Part shown: positions 13,801 through 28,800 of the stretch, piece by piece
Layout: the number at the start of each line of letters is the position of its first letter
Position numbering within the stretch: the stretch's first letter is position 1
NCBI RefSeq assembly: GCF_004210375.1
Contig: NC_134833.1
Span: 47,734,782 to 47,798,781 of the forward strand
Reading direction: 5' to 3'
DNA from: Tachypleus tridentatus
Taxonomy: Eukaryota > Arthropoda > Merostomata > Xiphosura > Limulidae
Length of the DNA: 64,000 bases
The notes under the pieces: model-generated
The model's input: only the letters and a program-made list of their open reading frames with translations
Database searches by the model: none
Told to the model about the DNA's origin: nothing
Made by a program: the position numbers and the translations under genes

Positions 13801-16800
13801 GAAAGAAAATTATTAAAAAAGAGGTTTAACGGCGTTTATTATCTTCTTTATATTACTTGTAATACGAAATAATTAGATTTATAGAAAATCAACCATTTTT
13901 ATGGTATGAACGCCTAAGTTGGCGAAACATGGTTATAATTACTAATGCTTGTCATAACATATTAGTTGTAGGATAATTATATTTTGAACACTACATTTTT
14001 TATTCAGTTCTTTAGGGTTTTTTAAAGAAGAAGAGTGTGTAATAGTATTTCAGTCCTAAGTAGTTCATTCAACACTAAGGTACTGAATAAATGTTTTAGT
14101 GTTAAAAATATAATATGTCTTCTACAAATGTCTTATTACAAGTAAAAATGAATCATTATTGAATTGTATATGATTTTAAGAATTTTCTTTGATTAATAAC
14201 GGATATAAAACCTTTTCTTTGCCTTATTTTTCCCAGTCATTTAAAAATATTTTATTTTCCCATATGTGTAAATTATTTCACTGTTACTGACTGTTTTCTA
14301 AATTTTTTAAAAAAATATTACGCAGTGGTTATAACTATTGATTTATCTTTAACTTTTAAACTTTTGAGAAAAACAGTTGCATTCAATAAAATGTGCAGAA
14401 TATGTCTTAAAATTAACACGAATTCTAAGATATTCCAATAGACACACTCTTATTTGTCTCCCGTTGGTGCAGCGGTAAGTGTTTTTTGTGTTTTTCTGAA
14501 AGTAAAGCCACATCGGGCTATCTGTTGAACCCATCAGGGGAATCGAGCCCCTGCTTTTAGTGTTGTAAATTCGTAGACTTACCGTTGTACTAGCGGGGGT
14601 ATTATATTTCATTTTCAAAAACAACATATTTTAAAGTGAAAACTGTATATCATAACCTCAAAACGTCCTCTAAAGCTAGCGTCTCAGAATTATGGATATT
14701 TATATTTTGTTTTGTTGAAATATTTTTGTTGTTACTGTTGCGTAAATTCTTGTTGTTTCTTATGTTTAATTTAATAAAACATTGAATAAATTGTTTATTG
14801 ATTAATTATTTTATTCAGTTAGATTTCCATACTAATTATTAATACTGTAATCGACTTGTTGGTAAATATTTCGAATGGTGATGACTAGTTGCCTAAAACA
14901 TTACACTGCTAAATTATTTTCAATATTGATAGCCCTCGAGTAACTTTAGAGCTAAAAAAAAGCTATTTAATTTTAATAGCTCTTGTGTAAATTAAAAAAT
15001 ATACTTTTATGTCACATAGCAACTAATGCCTGTGAAGAGTGATCAGTAGATTAGCGATTTTTCTAGCCTTATTTCACAATATGGTTAATAATTTTACTAA
15101 ATTTTGATTTAATGACACACAAATCACTGACAAAAAATCCATACGTTAACAATTAAAATATCAATGCGCTTGCTTCATAAGTGTACATTAATTATCGATG
15201 ACGTAATGCTTACGATATTATTAGAGATGATTTGTATTTTTAATATATTTTAATATGAATAAGGACATCCCTTGTTACAATCCCTAAAAACGCTAAAGTT
15301 TTAACAGTAAATGAGTGCAATAAGATAAAAAGACGTCAAAAATGATATTAAGTTGTAAAATATTATTTAATAATAATAAAATAATAGTTCATATAATGAG
15401 CTTAGAACCTGCACATTTGTTATCATGTTCCATTTTTAATTCTTATTTGTACTTTTTGTGGATAAAGTTGTGTTGAAAGGTTGAGTTTGTGGTTGAAAAC
15501 CGTGCTATGCAATTGTTTATGTCATTATAAGGAAAGATTAAAATATCGAAACTAATTTTATTTTCAAGTGTAGTTTTAAGTGGAAATTTTATAACTCTTT
15601 CCAGTATTGCCATCAAAACCTGTAATAAAAGATGAGAATGGGAATAATCTTGAAAGTCTTATCGGACCATACAACGAGGGAGAACCTTTAAAACTTTTAT
15701 GTGAAGTAATTGGAGGTAATATATATTATTTTATGTACTTGTTCGTGTTAATGACTGTCAGAAGTACATGTCATTATGAAGAGTCAAAAACAGTGTAGCA
15801 AACAATTATAACAGACAAACTTTTTGGTCACAAGATGTTTGTAGAACAACTTTTCAACATCCATTCGTTTGTGTCTGACAGATGTCGAAACCTGTTCACT
15901 AAACATACATTAAAGAGGCAGCTCGTTAGCTCATTTTTCTTTTACTTTTATCTAAATAGTCGTTCTAAAGTTAATATTATAGGATATTCAAAACGACAGT
16001 ATAGGAGATGGCTATATATGGTATTAAAGATTTGTTGGTTTTTTAGCTGCAGTTATCATAGTTAACTGAAGTTTAGGTTATAACACATAATGATATATTG
16101 TTGTGGTGATTAATATTTACCAACATTTACAATAACGGTTTCCTCAACTGTAATTATTTTCGTCGGCAAAGCTCACTAAAAGAAAAAAAAATCTGACAAG
16201 AAACGTCTTATGATGTAGAGCCAGGGCTGCCGTAACTAAAAAGGCACAGAAGACAGTTGTCTATGAGCCCACTGTGTCAAGGAGCTCACAGTGGTTATGC
16301 TTGTTTTATTTTAATAATCTTCTCTGATAATAGGTAAAGTTGGAAGTTGTTATATTTTAAATCAATATTTTTTTAAAATTTTATTTTAGTTAGCATAATA
16401 TCAATAAAAAAGTGGATATTGGAATTTTGTATGTGCCCATTTTAGTTTCAACCCGTTCCTGTGTAGAAAAACAAAGTAATGATTTACAGTGCTTATAAAT
16501 CTTAATTAATTACAAATGCACCCATTCGACGCTTAAATTTTTTTTTTTTAAAATCGTTACCCATACAATATTTGAACAAAACATATCATTCTAAATGTGT
16601 ACATAACTTTTTCAGGCATTCCAATGCCTACCGTAACCTGGTGGAGAGAAACGATCTTATTGGATGACAGTGCAACAAGAAAAAGAATAGGTCCAATTAT
16701 TAATGAAATTTCGATACCAATGTTGAAGCGTCACCATTTTATGGCGACATTTACTTGTGTAACTTCAAATAATAACATTTCTGCTCCATTGTCAACAGCT

Positions 16801-19800
16801 GTAACAGTTGACATGAATTGTAAGTAGATCACGTTTGAGATTTCAAAAACAAAAGGTAGCAATATAGCAATAACGTGTGTTACATATTATGATTTATCTC
16901 AGACGAGCTTTCAATTTATTATGTTACATATCACGATTTCAAATAGCCTAAAATTGAATTAAATGATAACTTAAATTTAGGAGTTAATTAGAGGTAGATA
17001 TTTAGCAAATTTGTGATATTTGATGATAAGATTGATGCACATAGTTTTTCTTAATACAACTATATTTTAACATACAAATAATAATACAATTTATAATAAT
17101 GGTTATTACAAATAATGGTTTATGTACAAAAGTTTTACAAAATTACAAACAATATTAAGTCTTCTATTTGATCTGGAATTTCCTTGATAATCTATCAAGG
17201 GTTCACGATGAGTGAATTTATTTCGAGTTGATATCGGTAAAATTCTTTTAACGGGGAGCTAGTTAGCTCTTCGCTGATCACACGTAAGTTTTTCACGGCT
17301 AGGGTATATATAATGTCTTCAAAAAAATGCTAACATGCGATGCTGCTCTGTTGAGGTTAAATGGTTTGTAATGTTCGGAATTGATAAACGTTCCTGGTCA
17401 GTATATGAAGTTCCTGATTAATAAGCATTAATTATAGTTACACCTTCTGAGGTTTATAGTATACCAACTAGAGCAAACCAGTAATATATACCGTCTCTTC
17501 GTGCGTTAGGTTGGTTACCTTTTATAAGCGTTAGGTGAGATATATTAAATGTTAGCTAAAACAATAATACTGACATTTACATACACGTGTACATTATTGA
17601 TTCTTATACTCGATAATCTTCTACAACTTTCGTGAATTGGCAGGAATTTTACAATAGAGATTTAACAGTATATGTTATGTGCATTTCTAAATATATATTT
17701 AAATAAAAAACATCGACATTAAAATAGATGTATAATAATAGAACCGTTACATTTGTCATGCAACCATTAGCATGTGGAACATGGTAACTGTGTCATCGTT
17801 AATTGTGCATGAATATTTTATAGGATTGTTAGATATACACGACTGTTTCCGTTAAAGTACAGAGCGAATGTTAAATTTAGTTGTTGTTAGAAGCGATAAT
17901 TTATCGCAAGTTTTTTTGTGTAGTTAAGAAGTTATGAATTGGCGGTTGTTGTGTTATTGCATCATGTTACCACAAACGTGTAAATTTCCATTTCAATTAG
18001 ATATTATTGTATCATGTTATCGCGTAATATATAAAACGTTATAGACCTTTGGCAGTCAATAAATATGTGTCCGAAATGAAGTTCAAGTAAGATAGACAGT
18101 CAGTTAGTTAGATAGGTAGAGCTAGTTTCTGTGTTTATGACTTTAACCGTAAATATCGTATAGTAGTGATTTCTAAAGTAAATTATTATAGACTTTGTTG
18201 TAATAAAAAAGTAGAGAAAAATAATTTGTTTCGTCAGTTGTGGGGATGAAAAGAGACTATTGTTTAAAGCTGTGAATACAACTGTGGAAATTAACTGTGT
18301 AAAGAACATTTGTGTATACGTTTGACTTGTTTTAATATATAAGTGGAGAATGTGTTGTTTGTTTATTGTTAAGAATTTATTGCCAACAAGTCACAGACAC
18401 CTATCGTAAAGAATCTCTCCTGATACATATATATATATATATAAACTTGACAAGGATAATTTGATTTAGCGTAATATAATTAATAGATTATTGAGTCATT
18501 CATCGAATGTTTTTTATTAAGTTTTAAGTCATGCTGAATAAAAACGCCTCCTGAAATACCTTAATCTACATTTTACTTTTGATTTTACGTTAGAGAACTG
18601 ATTTGTTGTCTACGAGCCATTTTCAAATTATCAGGAACATTAGCAACGAAGTAGCATTTTAGATCTTGTGCACCAACTATATCAAAGTAAAACTAAAGAA
18701 TACACACCAATTATATGAACAATAAGAAAGTGAGATATCGTTTTAATACAGTTAAGTACCTTGTATTTCCTGCATAGTTACATGAACTTCACTACAACTT
18801 GTTCTCTAAAGTACAGGTGTGGTGAAACAAATCAGTTACTGACAACTTCCTTAATAATATTAGTTGTCTAGAGGTATTCATCACAGAGACTATATTACAG
18901 TGTAATATATGCGAAGAATTTTCCATTCAGAGTTTTGAATCTAACTTGTTAAGTGAAGAACAGTATGTATGTTCGTGCTACATTTTGACGACAGGCACTT
19001 GGTACACATTGCGGGTGCAAAGTTGTTTCGTTAAATTTCCCCACTCTTCTATTACACCAGCTGTTCAATATCACTTAATATAATACTAAACGCCACCTAT
19101 GATGTGACTGAAAACGTATAATATATATTGTCACTGCAGATGGTGTGTTTTCCTCCTGAGAAGGTGTCGACTTTTGCATACAACTTGCATCCTTTAATTC
19201 CTACAATGTGAAAACGCAAATAGTTGACGCGCCACGTTTGTAAACGAAAAATTTAATTTTAAATGTTCCCTAGAAACATAATGATCGAGTTGAAAGTGAA
19301 AGATATGTCCCTGCCAATTTTCAAATAATCCATATTTTTCCCAAACAATTATACACGACTCGTAGTCACAGAACTAAGAGCGAAAGCACAGGAGAGTTCA
19401 ACAAAATTATCAAGATGTTCATGTAACTACACGTCTAAGAAATTTATATGTTACCTTAAGAAGAATGTTGGTTATGAAATGTATACAATTTCACACAAAT
19501 GTTCATTAGCAATGTAGATTAGCTCTTACTTGCAATTAATTGCACCTTAAACAACATTTTTAACAAACGCAAAGTTTGCCTAATAGTTCCATTTAAAATA
19601 AAACTTATAGTATATTTACATAATATAAAACTAGACAAACGGTAATCTGTAGTTAGAGATACTTTGCTACCAATTATTACCTAACACTTGCAAAATTAAA
19701 TACCACATTTAATTACTTATAATTATATTATCAGCTATTTTTGTAAGAGGCCATTGATAGCGAAAATTTCAATCACAGTAATATGTTAGGCAACATAACC

Positions 19801-22800
19801 AAATAACAGTTACATAGAATTTTATCATCTTCATGCGAATCTAAATCATTTCCTAAAATTGAATCCCTCACTGGCTACATACCTACCAGGAATATTAACA
19901 TCCAAACTAATGATATTTGTGGATTTAAAGTCCTCTACTTTAAGGGAATTCACTCAGATGAGTTAGTATTGTACAAAACACTTACTTAAGTTTTATGTAA
20001 ATGAGTTTCTATAAAATGAAGCTATTCAAAAATTGTTAAAATTGGAATCATATCTCATGAAATCATAAACACATAATATATTTAAAGGAATTCTCTGTTA
20101 GCAATAAGTAATGCATTTAAAATAAGTTACTAATTATTTAGATTCTTTACATAATAAATATGTCACCACTTGCAGATGAAGATGTTAACAACTTTATTTT
20201 TATTTTTGTAATACATGTGTATATTATTAGAACTTTATGCAAGAAGCAGGTCCCCTGTGATACAGCGGTATTCTGCAGACTTACAACGCTAAAATCCGGG
20301 TTTTAATAGCTGTGATGGGCAGAGCACAGATAGCCCATTGTGTAGCTTTGTGCTTATTTTAAAACAACAGTCAAAGAAGCAGATTTAAAAAAAAGTCTCT
20401 TTTCAGATTTAAAATCAGAGATGCTTTTAAAATGACATTTAAAATTTATCTTTTGTCTCCCACAAGTTACAGTCAAATAAGTTTTTATCGTAATACTGAA
20501 ACTCATCAATTGGACTAGATTATGTGAGCAGTTAACAATGCAATATATGCTATCTATATGCATTAAAAGTTGCTTCTCTGATACGTAACTGTAAAAGACG
20601 CAAAAAGTTTGTTTGTTTTGGAATTTCGCACAAAGCTACTCGAGGGCTATCTGTGCTAGCCGTCCCTAATTTAGCAGTGTAAGACTAGAGGGAAGGCAGC
20701 TAGTCATCACCACCCACCGCCAACTCTTAGGCTACTCTTTTACCAACAAATAGTGGGACTGACCGTCACATTATAACGCTCCCACGGCTAAAAGGGCGAG
20801 CATGTTTGGCGCGATGGGGATGCGAACCCGCGACCCTCAGATTACGACTCGCACGCCTTAACACGCTTGGCCATGCCGGGCCCGCAAAAAGTCCATAAAA
20901 ACTGCAAAACGCAAAATTAAAACCAGAAAATTTGTATGCATTTTCCCATAAATCCATCAAACTTTCAGGCCAGATTTGGTGAAGTTTCTTCAAGAGAGAC
21001 GGAGTAGAGGTAAAAAAAATGCGAAAACGCCCAAAAAAGTTACAACACGCAAAATGCAAACCTAAGAAACTTCCATATCAATTTTCGTGAAAATTCGTAC
21101 AAATCCTGCAAAGTAATTACATGAACATACAACAGACAGTACTATTATATTTATATAAATGTGTTAATTTACTCAATCAAAGGGATTTATTTTTTTTTAA
21201 TTAAAAACATTGGTGATATAGAAGAAAATATCTTAATTTAGAAATGATATATGTTTAAAATTAGAGGTATGTTTTTACATATATTTTGCATTTTATGCAC
21301 TTACTAAAATGTAAAAAGTCAACAAAAGTATGTGTGTTTTCTTGTAGCAAAGCCACATCGAGCTATCTTTTAAGTCCACCGAGGGGAATCGAGCCCCCTG
21401 ATTTTAGTGTGGCAAATCCATAAACGTACCGCTGTACTAGCGGAGGACCCGACAAAAATAAAGAGTATTTAATCAAATATAAGAAGAAAAAAACTAATTC
21501 GTGTTAATCTGTTCGTTGTTATCCGTAATCACATTTTGAATGTAAAAAAAAATTAACAGTTTTGAAGTAAAAGCTGTACAATTGTTTTTTTATCTAAGTA
21601 CCTTTTACATTAGTTTTCCCACTATTAAAATTTGATTTTTCTTTGGTTTTATGATATTTTAAGACTTTTGATAAATTATTAATAAACTTGATAATTTTTG
21701 GCCAAAAGAAATGTCTTATGATTTTGTTATTCGTCTTGTTCACGTCTAAATGATCTCTTATGGGAAGTTCATGGGCAACTTTCACTATTTCAGAATGATA
21801 TACTTTTGAAACAACCATTTTATAAATAACAACAGCCGAGTTCTCTGAATCTGGTGGTCTCCATTTTCTGAAAAAGTAACCATTTGGAACTTTCTCCAGC
21901 TCATTCTTTAGGAGTTCATATTTAAATAATGATGAGATCTGTGGATTCTTTTATTGCTTATAGATCAGTTTGCTTCTAGCAAACGGAACCTCCTCAGATC
22001 TCTCATGTTCATCATTGCCACTTATCAAAAGCTTGTCAGTAGGACAATTATTCACAAGATCCCCATCGGTTCCAAAATATGTCTGAGACAAATGTATAAT
22101 ATTGTCGAAACTTTGTAGAATGGACGGAAACTGCTTGTTGTGGATACACGAGTAGAAGACGACGTTTTGAAATTCTTCCGCCTTTTGTCTTCAGGTCAGT
22201 GTGCGTTTAGGTGTTGTCAGTCTTTTATAGTATCCTGATGGATTGTGAACAGCGTGTTAAGATTGGTTGGGTTATCAATGTTTCTGATTGGAGGAGAGAT
22301 TTCCTGTAGATTCAACAAATGGTAGCCACAGGTTACTAACTTCTAATCCGGAATATCATCAACAAACAAGCAAGACAATAACCACAACTGTATATAGAAA
22401 ACCCACAGAAACGTAGTTTTATGTGTTAAAGTGCAATCATCTGAAAGAGCCGCTGCTTTCCGTAGTGTTTCAACTGTCTTTTCATCTAAACAAGTTTGAA
22501 TTCTTCATTTAGACATAATTGTCTAGTTTGTGAAAACTGTTGCCAATATGCATAGAATTACACCATCGATTAAAACAGACCTCATTTTCGTGGGCGAATT
22601 ACATATTTGATAATCTTTCTTGCGATAACTTCCAAACTTTTAATGATAAGTCTTCAGTAATAACTCATATACTTTGAAGATAACTACTTTAACCTTATCA
22701 TAATTTGTACAGCCTTCTAGAGACAGAGCAGCATAATCTTCTTGGGCTTTACCAGTAAAAATACTCTCTAATAATAATGACAATTTTCGGTGGACCATTC

Positions 22801-25800
22801 CATGGTTTAAGCAACTTTCTCAGCATGTGCTTAACAACAACAACTGAAAAAAAAATGTATTTCACTTCTGTGCTACGTTTAGTCTCCTCACTAGTACAAC
22901 AGTAAGTTTTTGGACTCACAACGCTAAAATCAGGGGTTCGATTTCCCTCGGTGAACACAGCAGATAGCTCGATGTGGCTTTGCTATAAGAAAACACATAC
23001 ACATACTCAAAATGTTGGAAACATTTATGAACTTCGTTTTCATTAATTGGTGGTACTTTAATGTATCGATTGAGTTCAAAGTTGTCATTCTGGTTTGGTC
23101 GATCGAAGTTGAGTCTAATTTCTGATTCTTTCAGTCTAATTTCCTTCTCGGTTTGGATACTGGATTGTTCGGCCTCGAGACGATTACTTTCTCTTTCCGC
23201 TTCGATACGGGCTTCCTCTTTCTGGGCTTTGATATGGGCTTGTTCAGCTTCGAGAGAATTAATTTCTCTTTCTGCTTCGGTACGGGCATCCTCTTTCTGG
23301 GATTCGATGCGGACTTGTTAGAGCTCGATTTCTTTGGGTTTTAATTGGATTTCTAACTTATCTTTATCACTCAACTTTGATTGGCTAGAGGAGACGCTAG
23401 AGTATTCTTCTAATGCTTCCTCAGACAACAATACATCATGGACTAATGTCTCAAAAATATATATTTTTAGTTCATTTTTGTCGTTGATATTTTTAACCTT
23501 TAATTTTAAAATTTTGGCAATTTCAAGCAATTCGCTTTGTTATATTTTTCTAGTTGTTCGAGAGAGGGTGATTCAAGAAAACCTTGATGTCATGTAAATG
23601 ACTGCTATGTTTACTTTAATAATGTTTCTGGATATTCAGGCAAAACTCAACAATGCAATAAATATCCAAATAGGGATGGTTTTTCAGTGCCACATCCACC
23701 AGCAAATTAGGAAACAGAAGAGTTGTCCTGCGAAGAATATATCATCTTCATCCTCTTCATCTGGCAATTCTGTTCCTGTGGCACTTTGACATAAACTCTT
23801 TCGTTTGATCACACAAGAAGAGCTAATGACCCGATTCGCTACTTGTCTCTATAAAGGCAGCGTGGGGAATTTTTATCATAACTCGAAAACTGGAGTTGAT
23901 CCATATCTTCAACATGATTTTTACAGTCAGTATTGTCAAATTACTCAAAAACAGTTGCAGTTTTCTGGTAACAGAGAAAAACGTTTGTTGTCTGGTGTTG
24001 TCTAACAAAGTATTCATTTCGTATAATTTAATATATACTACATATTCAATGAAAACAAAAATTGTATTTCAGAATTATTTTTGTAAACTCTATATATAAA
24101 TGTTTCGTGCAACAGCAAAACTTAAATTTTGCGTGATATCACAGCACAGTTGCTATTCCCAATATTTTTAATATAAATTAGTTACATACGAAAAAATTTC
24201 AAAAACGAATAAGGATAACAACTTTTATGAAGGTAGCTTTTTCATGATTAACGCCCCAAGATATTCTGTCGTTAAATTAATCTGATGTGTATTCATTCTC
24301 TGTTAGTTTCCTTACATATTATCGAGTTATGCTCCAAATACTATTTCATATCTATTTACGGTATACTAAGCTGTATTATTTTACTTTTTGATTAATCTAG
24401 TTAGACCTCTTGTTGTGAAAATTGACCGGTACAACCAGTCGTTTTCAGAAGGAAGTCCAGCTCAAGTTAACTGTTGGACAGCTGGATCTCGACCTCCAGC
24501 AACAATAGAGTGGTTTAAGGGTAATCGACAGCTTAAGAGTGCTTTTTCCAATGTTTCCAATCACGAAAATGTTACTATTAGTCAGCTAACTTTCGTACCC
24601 TCTGTAAATGATGACAAAAAAACTCTTTCCTGCTCAGCGGTGAATCCTTTGATACTAGATAGTACACTGACCGATACGCAGTCTTTAGATGTTCGATGTA
24701 AGTATACTTACAACGTAAAACTACTTACAATTTAGATTTCCTAAAACTAATTTCTTGATATTGGGTGTAAGTATGTGTACAATCTAAAATTACATATCTC
24801 TTAAATTCCCGATGCAACCAAATCTATAATCTGAAGTAACGTATTACTTTGGTATTGTTTTCCTGCCACTGGTTTATGATGTTCAATTAATAAATAAATT
24901 CCACACAGCGTTAAAATAGAGACACAATTAAAAAGATTTAATCCATGCCAATCTATGGTATCTAAAATGTTCACAACTTTCGACTTTTCTATGTTACCAT
25001 CAGGAGTGTGCTTGCAAGATATAAGTATCATATTTACTCCTACTTAACTAGGTCGTGTAATCTGTGTATAGGTTTACCATTTTTGCATAATTTTTACAGG
25101 ATGTTCCGTCACATTCTTATACATTTATTCGCCAAACTTTCATCTGTATTTAATATTTCATGATCTGTTTAAAACTTTATTATTTCTAAAGATTCACATA
25201 TATTATCGACTCCAATATCCTTTGTTTGAATTAATATTACTCACTTTCCCATAATAGCTTATGTTGTTTTTGCACATGCTTCACTGTTGGCGTCTTTTTG
25301 GTCCTTTCATTTTTTTACAAATTCGTCATGTTCTGCTACACGATATTGTAAATCGTGTTGTGTATAATAAAAAATTGTGTTTTCATATATTATTTTACAT
25401 TATACTTGTATGCTCATTTAAGTATGTAGTTAGTTCAAATATAATATACATATACTTATTAAATGGTTAACATATAGTAATAAAACATTCGAAGCTAAAA
25501 AATGGTCTTTATAATTATTTTTATTATATTTTGTGATAGGATTCATAAATATTTTCATTTAAATAAGTATTTTTCTGCTATCGATATTCCTAAACGTATA
25601 GTTTTTATTATATATATTTTTAATTGCATAATTTGTTTAGTACTCCTTAATCAACTTTGTTATTAATGTATCATCTTCATGAGACAATTCTCGTGTAAAA
25701 TATATTATATTTATTGGAATAATTATTGATGCATTTCTTATTTTCGTTAATTGTTGGGTATCTGGTTATTTACTTTCAGACAAACCTCAGTTGAGTGTCG

Positions 25801-28800
25801 TAATGATGAAGCGTCCACACAGTCACACAGCGAAAGAAGGAGAGGACGTTACTCTGAACTGTAACATCATCGCCAATCCCTCAGTCATAAACATCAATTG
25901 GGCTTTCGAGGGTCAGAACCTATGTTCTAATTTATCAGCTAGAGTCCTTGTTATAAATCAAACTCTACTCTTGACCAACGTGGACCGATTTCATAGCGGG
26001 ATGTACAAATGTACCGCAACCAACACACGAGGAAGAGGAGAGAGTGCTCCATTTGACCTTCACATTCAATGTAAGTTTGTATGAGGCAGTCATTAATCTT
26101 GATAATGACTTAGAATGAGGATGTGCTGCTATATATTTCTAACGGAACAATATATAGTAGAAATGAGTTTCGAAGAAAATGATGCAAGTAACATTCATAT
26201 CCAACTTTCCACTCAACGTACCAGTTGCACGCTAACACTACAAAACGTTTTCGAAATATTTTATGTTTATAAAAATACTTATAATTAAACAAAATGATTT
26301 CTTTCCAAGTCAACATATCAAGAAACTTAAGAATTATGTTACATGATGTTTGAAGATATCTTGACTGAACTTACACTAATATAGAGATGAATGTAAGCTA
26401 ACACAATTAGATAGAACGTAATGTAACTGGACAAAACTTACGTTCATAGCCACAAAACAATATATTTATTTTTCTGCAAATATGTAAACACAACGAGCAA
26501 AAATATAACTATCATATTTATACGTTTTCGCAAAAATAATATTTCACTGAAACAAACTAAAATAAATGTCTACCAAAACTTCGACTGTTATTAAACTATA
26601 TTGACGAGTTTGGTAATAATGCCGTAGCCAAACACCAAAAAACGACGAATTAGATAAAATAATGATAATATGTTTCAGGACCAACTTAACCCTTTAAAGA
26701 AACATGGTCGTTCTGAGCTTTATAAACAACATATTTCTGTGCAAAGTATCGACCAAAATTAATATTAAATCTTACCTAAGGTGAGGTTGACTTGTAAAAT
26801 TTAGTGAATACAAGGAAGTAAAAAATTATAGTTTCTTTGCTCTCCAACGTAGACACAGTAATTAATAATTACTATTATTCATTGGAAACGTTGGCATTTC
26901 CAATATTGCATTTTGTGGTTATGAAGTTAAGTGAGTCAACTAACGTATTTTTTGAACTAAGTACAAAGTTATGGTTAAAAAATAATTGACTTGGTAACTA
27001 GAGCGCTTAATTCGCAATCTGTAGGTTGCGACTTTCAATCCTGCTCATTCTTTTAGGTATAAAAGTATTATAACATGATGGCCAATCCCACTTTTCGTTA
27101 GTGAAAGATTAGCTCAAGAGCTAAAGGTGGGTAGTTTTGACCAGTCGACTTCCCTATGTTCTGACCCGGCATGGTCAGGTGGTTAAGGCACTCAACTCGT
27201 AATCTGAGGGCCGCGGGTTCGAATCGCCAACACACCAAACAGCCGTGGGGACGTTATAATGTATCGGTCAACCCCACTATTCGTTGGCAAAAGAGTAGCC
27301 CAAGATTTGGCGGTGGGGGTTGATAATAGTTGCCTTCCATCTAGTCTTACACTGCTAAATTAGAGACGGCTCACAATATAAGCTACCAGACCTTGAGTTT
27401 TACAATACAAAATCTAAACATCAAAGAACTTTTAATTTAATAATATAACTGTATTGCAAGGAACAAAACCAGAAATAGGTGGTTTATTATATTATAACTC
27501 TCGACACTTCTAACCTAATTTCAAGTAATACCCAATCTATCCTCTACGTTGCCAAGCGTCTGCCATATCGGCCTTTCTTTTTTCGGTATATTCCTAGTGT
27601 ATTTATTTATACAAAAATAAACATAACCATGTGAAAAACTAATTTAAAGAGGAGAGGATCTGCAATACATAATCAATGTAACTAAACAGAGAGGTAACTT
27701 TAGAAGAAAACTGAAGAACAGCATTCGTAACACTAGAAACAGGATTGAAATATACATGAATATCACATAACAAGATAATTAACAAAAAGGGTCAAATAAT
27801 TTGAATTATATTTCGAGCCACTAATGTTCCTTGCCATAAGAAGAGCAACAACAAAACATACATGGTGAATAGTCATCAGACACGTTATACAGAAAGAGAA
27901 ATATGGGGAAATCACATTACCAATTTTATTTAGATAAAACTCCAACGTAGCAGGGTAATAACCACACCTCGATGTCTTTAGAATATTACAAGTTTTTGGT
28001 TATGAAGCAGCAAAAATAAGTTTATCATCCCACCTGCAATTCAGACCAATCGAGAGACAAACAATAAGCGGTACCACTTTTGAAAACATATTAGTTTGTT
28101 CATGACCAGATATCTAGACAGAAATAATTCTTCCATCAAAACGAGTAGAACAGACATATTCAACTCGACATTTTCTCAGAAGACCAGGGTGATTAAAGCC
28201 CATAATGAAACAAACCAGAATGATAACATTTCCCATGTAACAGGACTGCTCAAAGTGTCTGAAACAAACAACAACTTGAGAAAAAGAAGTAAAAATATTA
28301 AGCAACCAATGTAATGTTAACACTATAACTACATAATCACCAACAAATTAAGACTGATTTGAGACACGGTAAAGCAAAAGTAATTTTGATTTATGCAATA
28401 AATAGCCCAAGTTTTATGCCCTGTAGAAATCATTTAAATAGCCCATACAAATTCTTGAAACTTTGAAATTTGAGGAAAGCAATTTAGTAAAATAGCTCCT
28501 TTTCTAGGACGTTCTGGAATGTGTCTAAATGTAAAGATGCTCATGTAAATTCTAAGTCTCTAAGAGAAGGAGAGCATGTAAATAATAGCCTTCAAAAAAG
28601 AAGCAAAACATCAGCACACACACAAGAAAGATAGGATGTGTAGTAATTTATATGCAAAAACGGCTCGTTTGGGTTGAGAAAATATTTTACATAGAAGAGC
28701 GAACTTTGTGAACCTGACGATGACCGAAGAAGGTCGAAAAGTTGTTCGCTCTTCTATGTAAAATATTTTCTCAAACCAAACGAGCCGTTTTTGCATATAA

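Larger units (their letters stand above)
10266..15604 (+). other. Intron 2 of the sidestep-like gene
   Basis: 5.3 kb, phase 1. It holds SINEs at 11472-11596, 12215-12446 and 14457-14599 and a SINE fragment at 14858-14955. The remaining AT-rich stretches (10266-11471, 12447-14456, 14956-15604) contain nothing I can support. Confidence 0.6.
16820..24400 (+). other. Intron 4 of the sidestep-like gene
   Basis: 7.6 kb, phase 1. It holds the dispersed repeat R at 16874-17545, SINEs at 20250-20373, 20609-20882, 21328-21450 and 22882-23006, and a minus-strand Ty3/gypsy-like fossil at 21594-23530. The stretch 17546-20249 has only simple AT-rich sequence, including an (AT)n run near 18426-18441. Confidence 0.6.

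Noticed and set aside
16222..16312. Possible small hAT-like MITE (cagggctgccgtaactaaaa)
   Set aside because: No matching inverted terminus or target-site duplication could be found.
18062..18122. Tetranucleotide-like tract (tagatagacagtcagttagt)
   Set aside because: Too short and irregular to report as a repeat array.
23061..23344. Overlapping plus-strand ORFs rich in Ser/Phe/Leu
   Set aside because: They are antisense shadows of the Glu/Ala/Arg-rich coiled coil in the minus-strand gag fossil.
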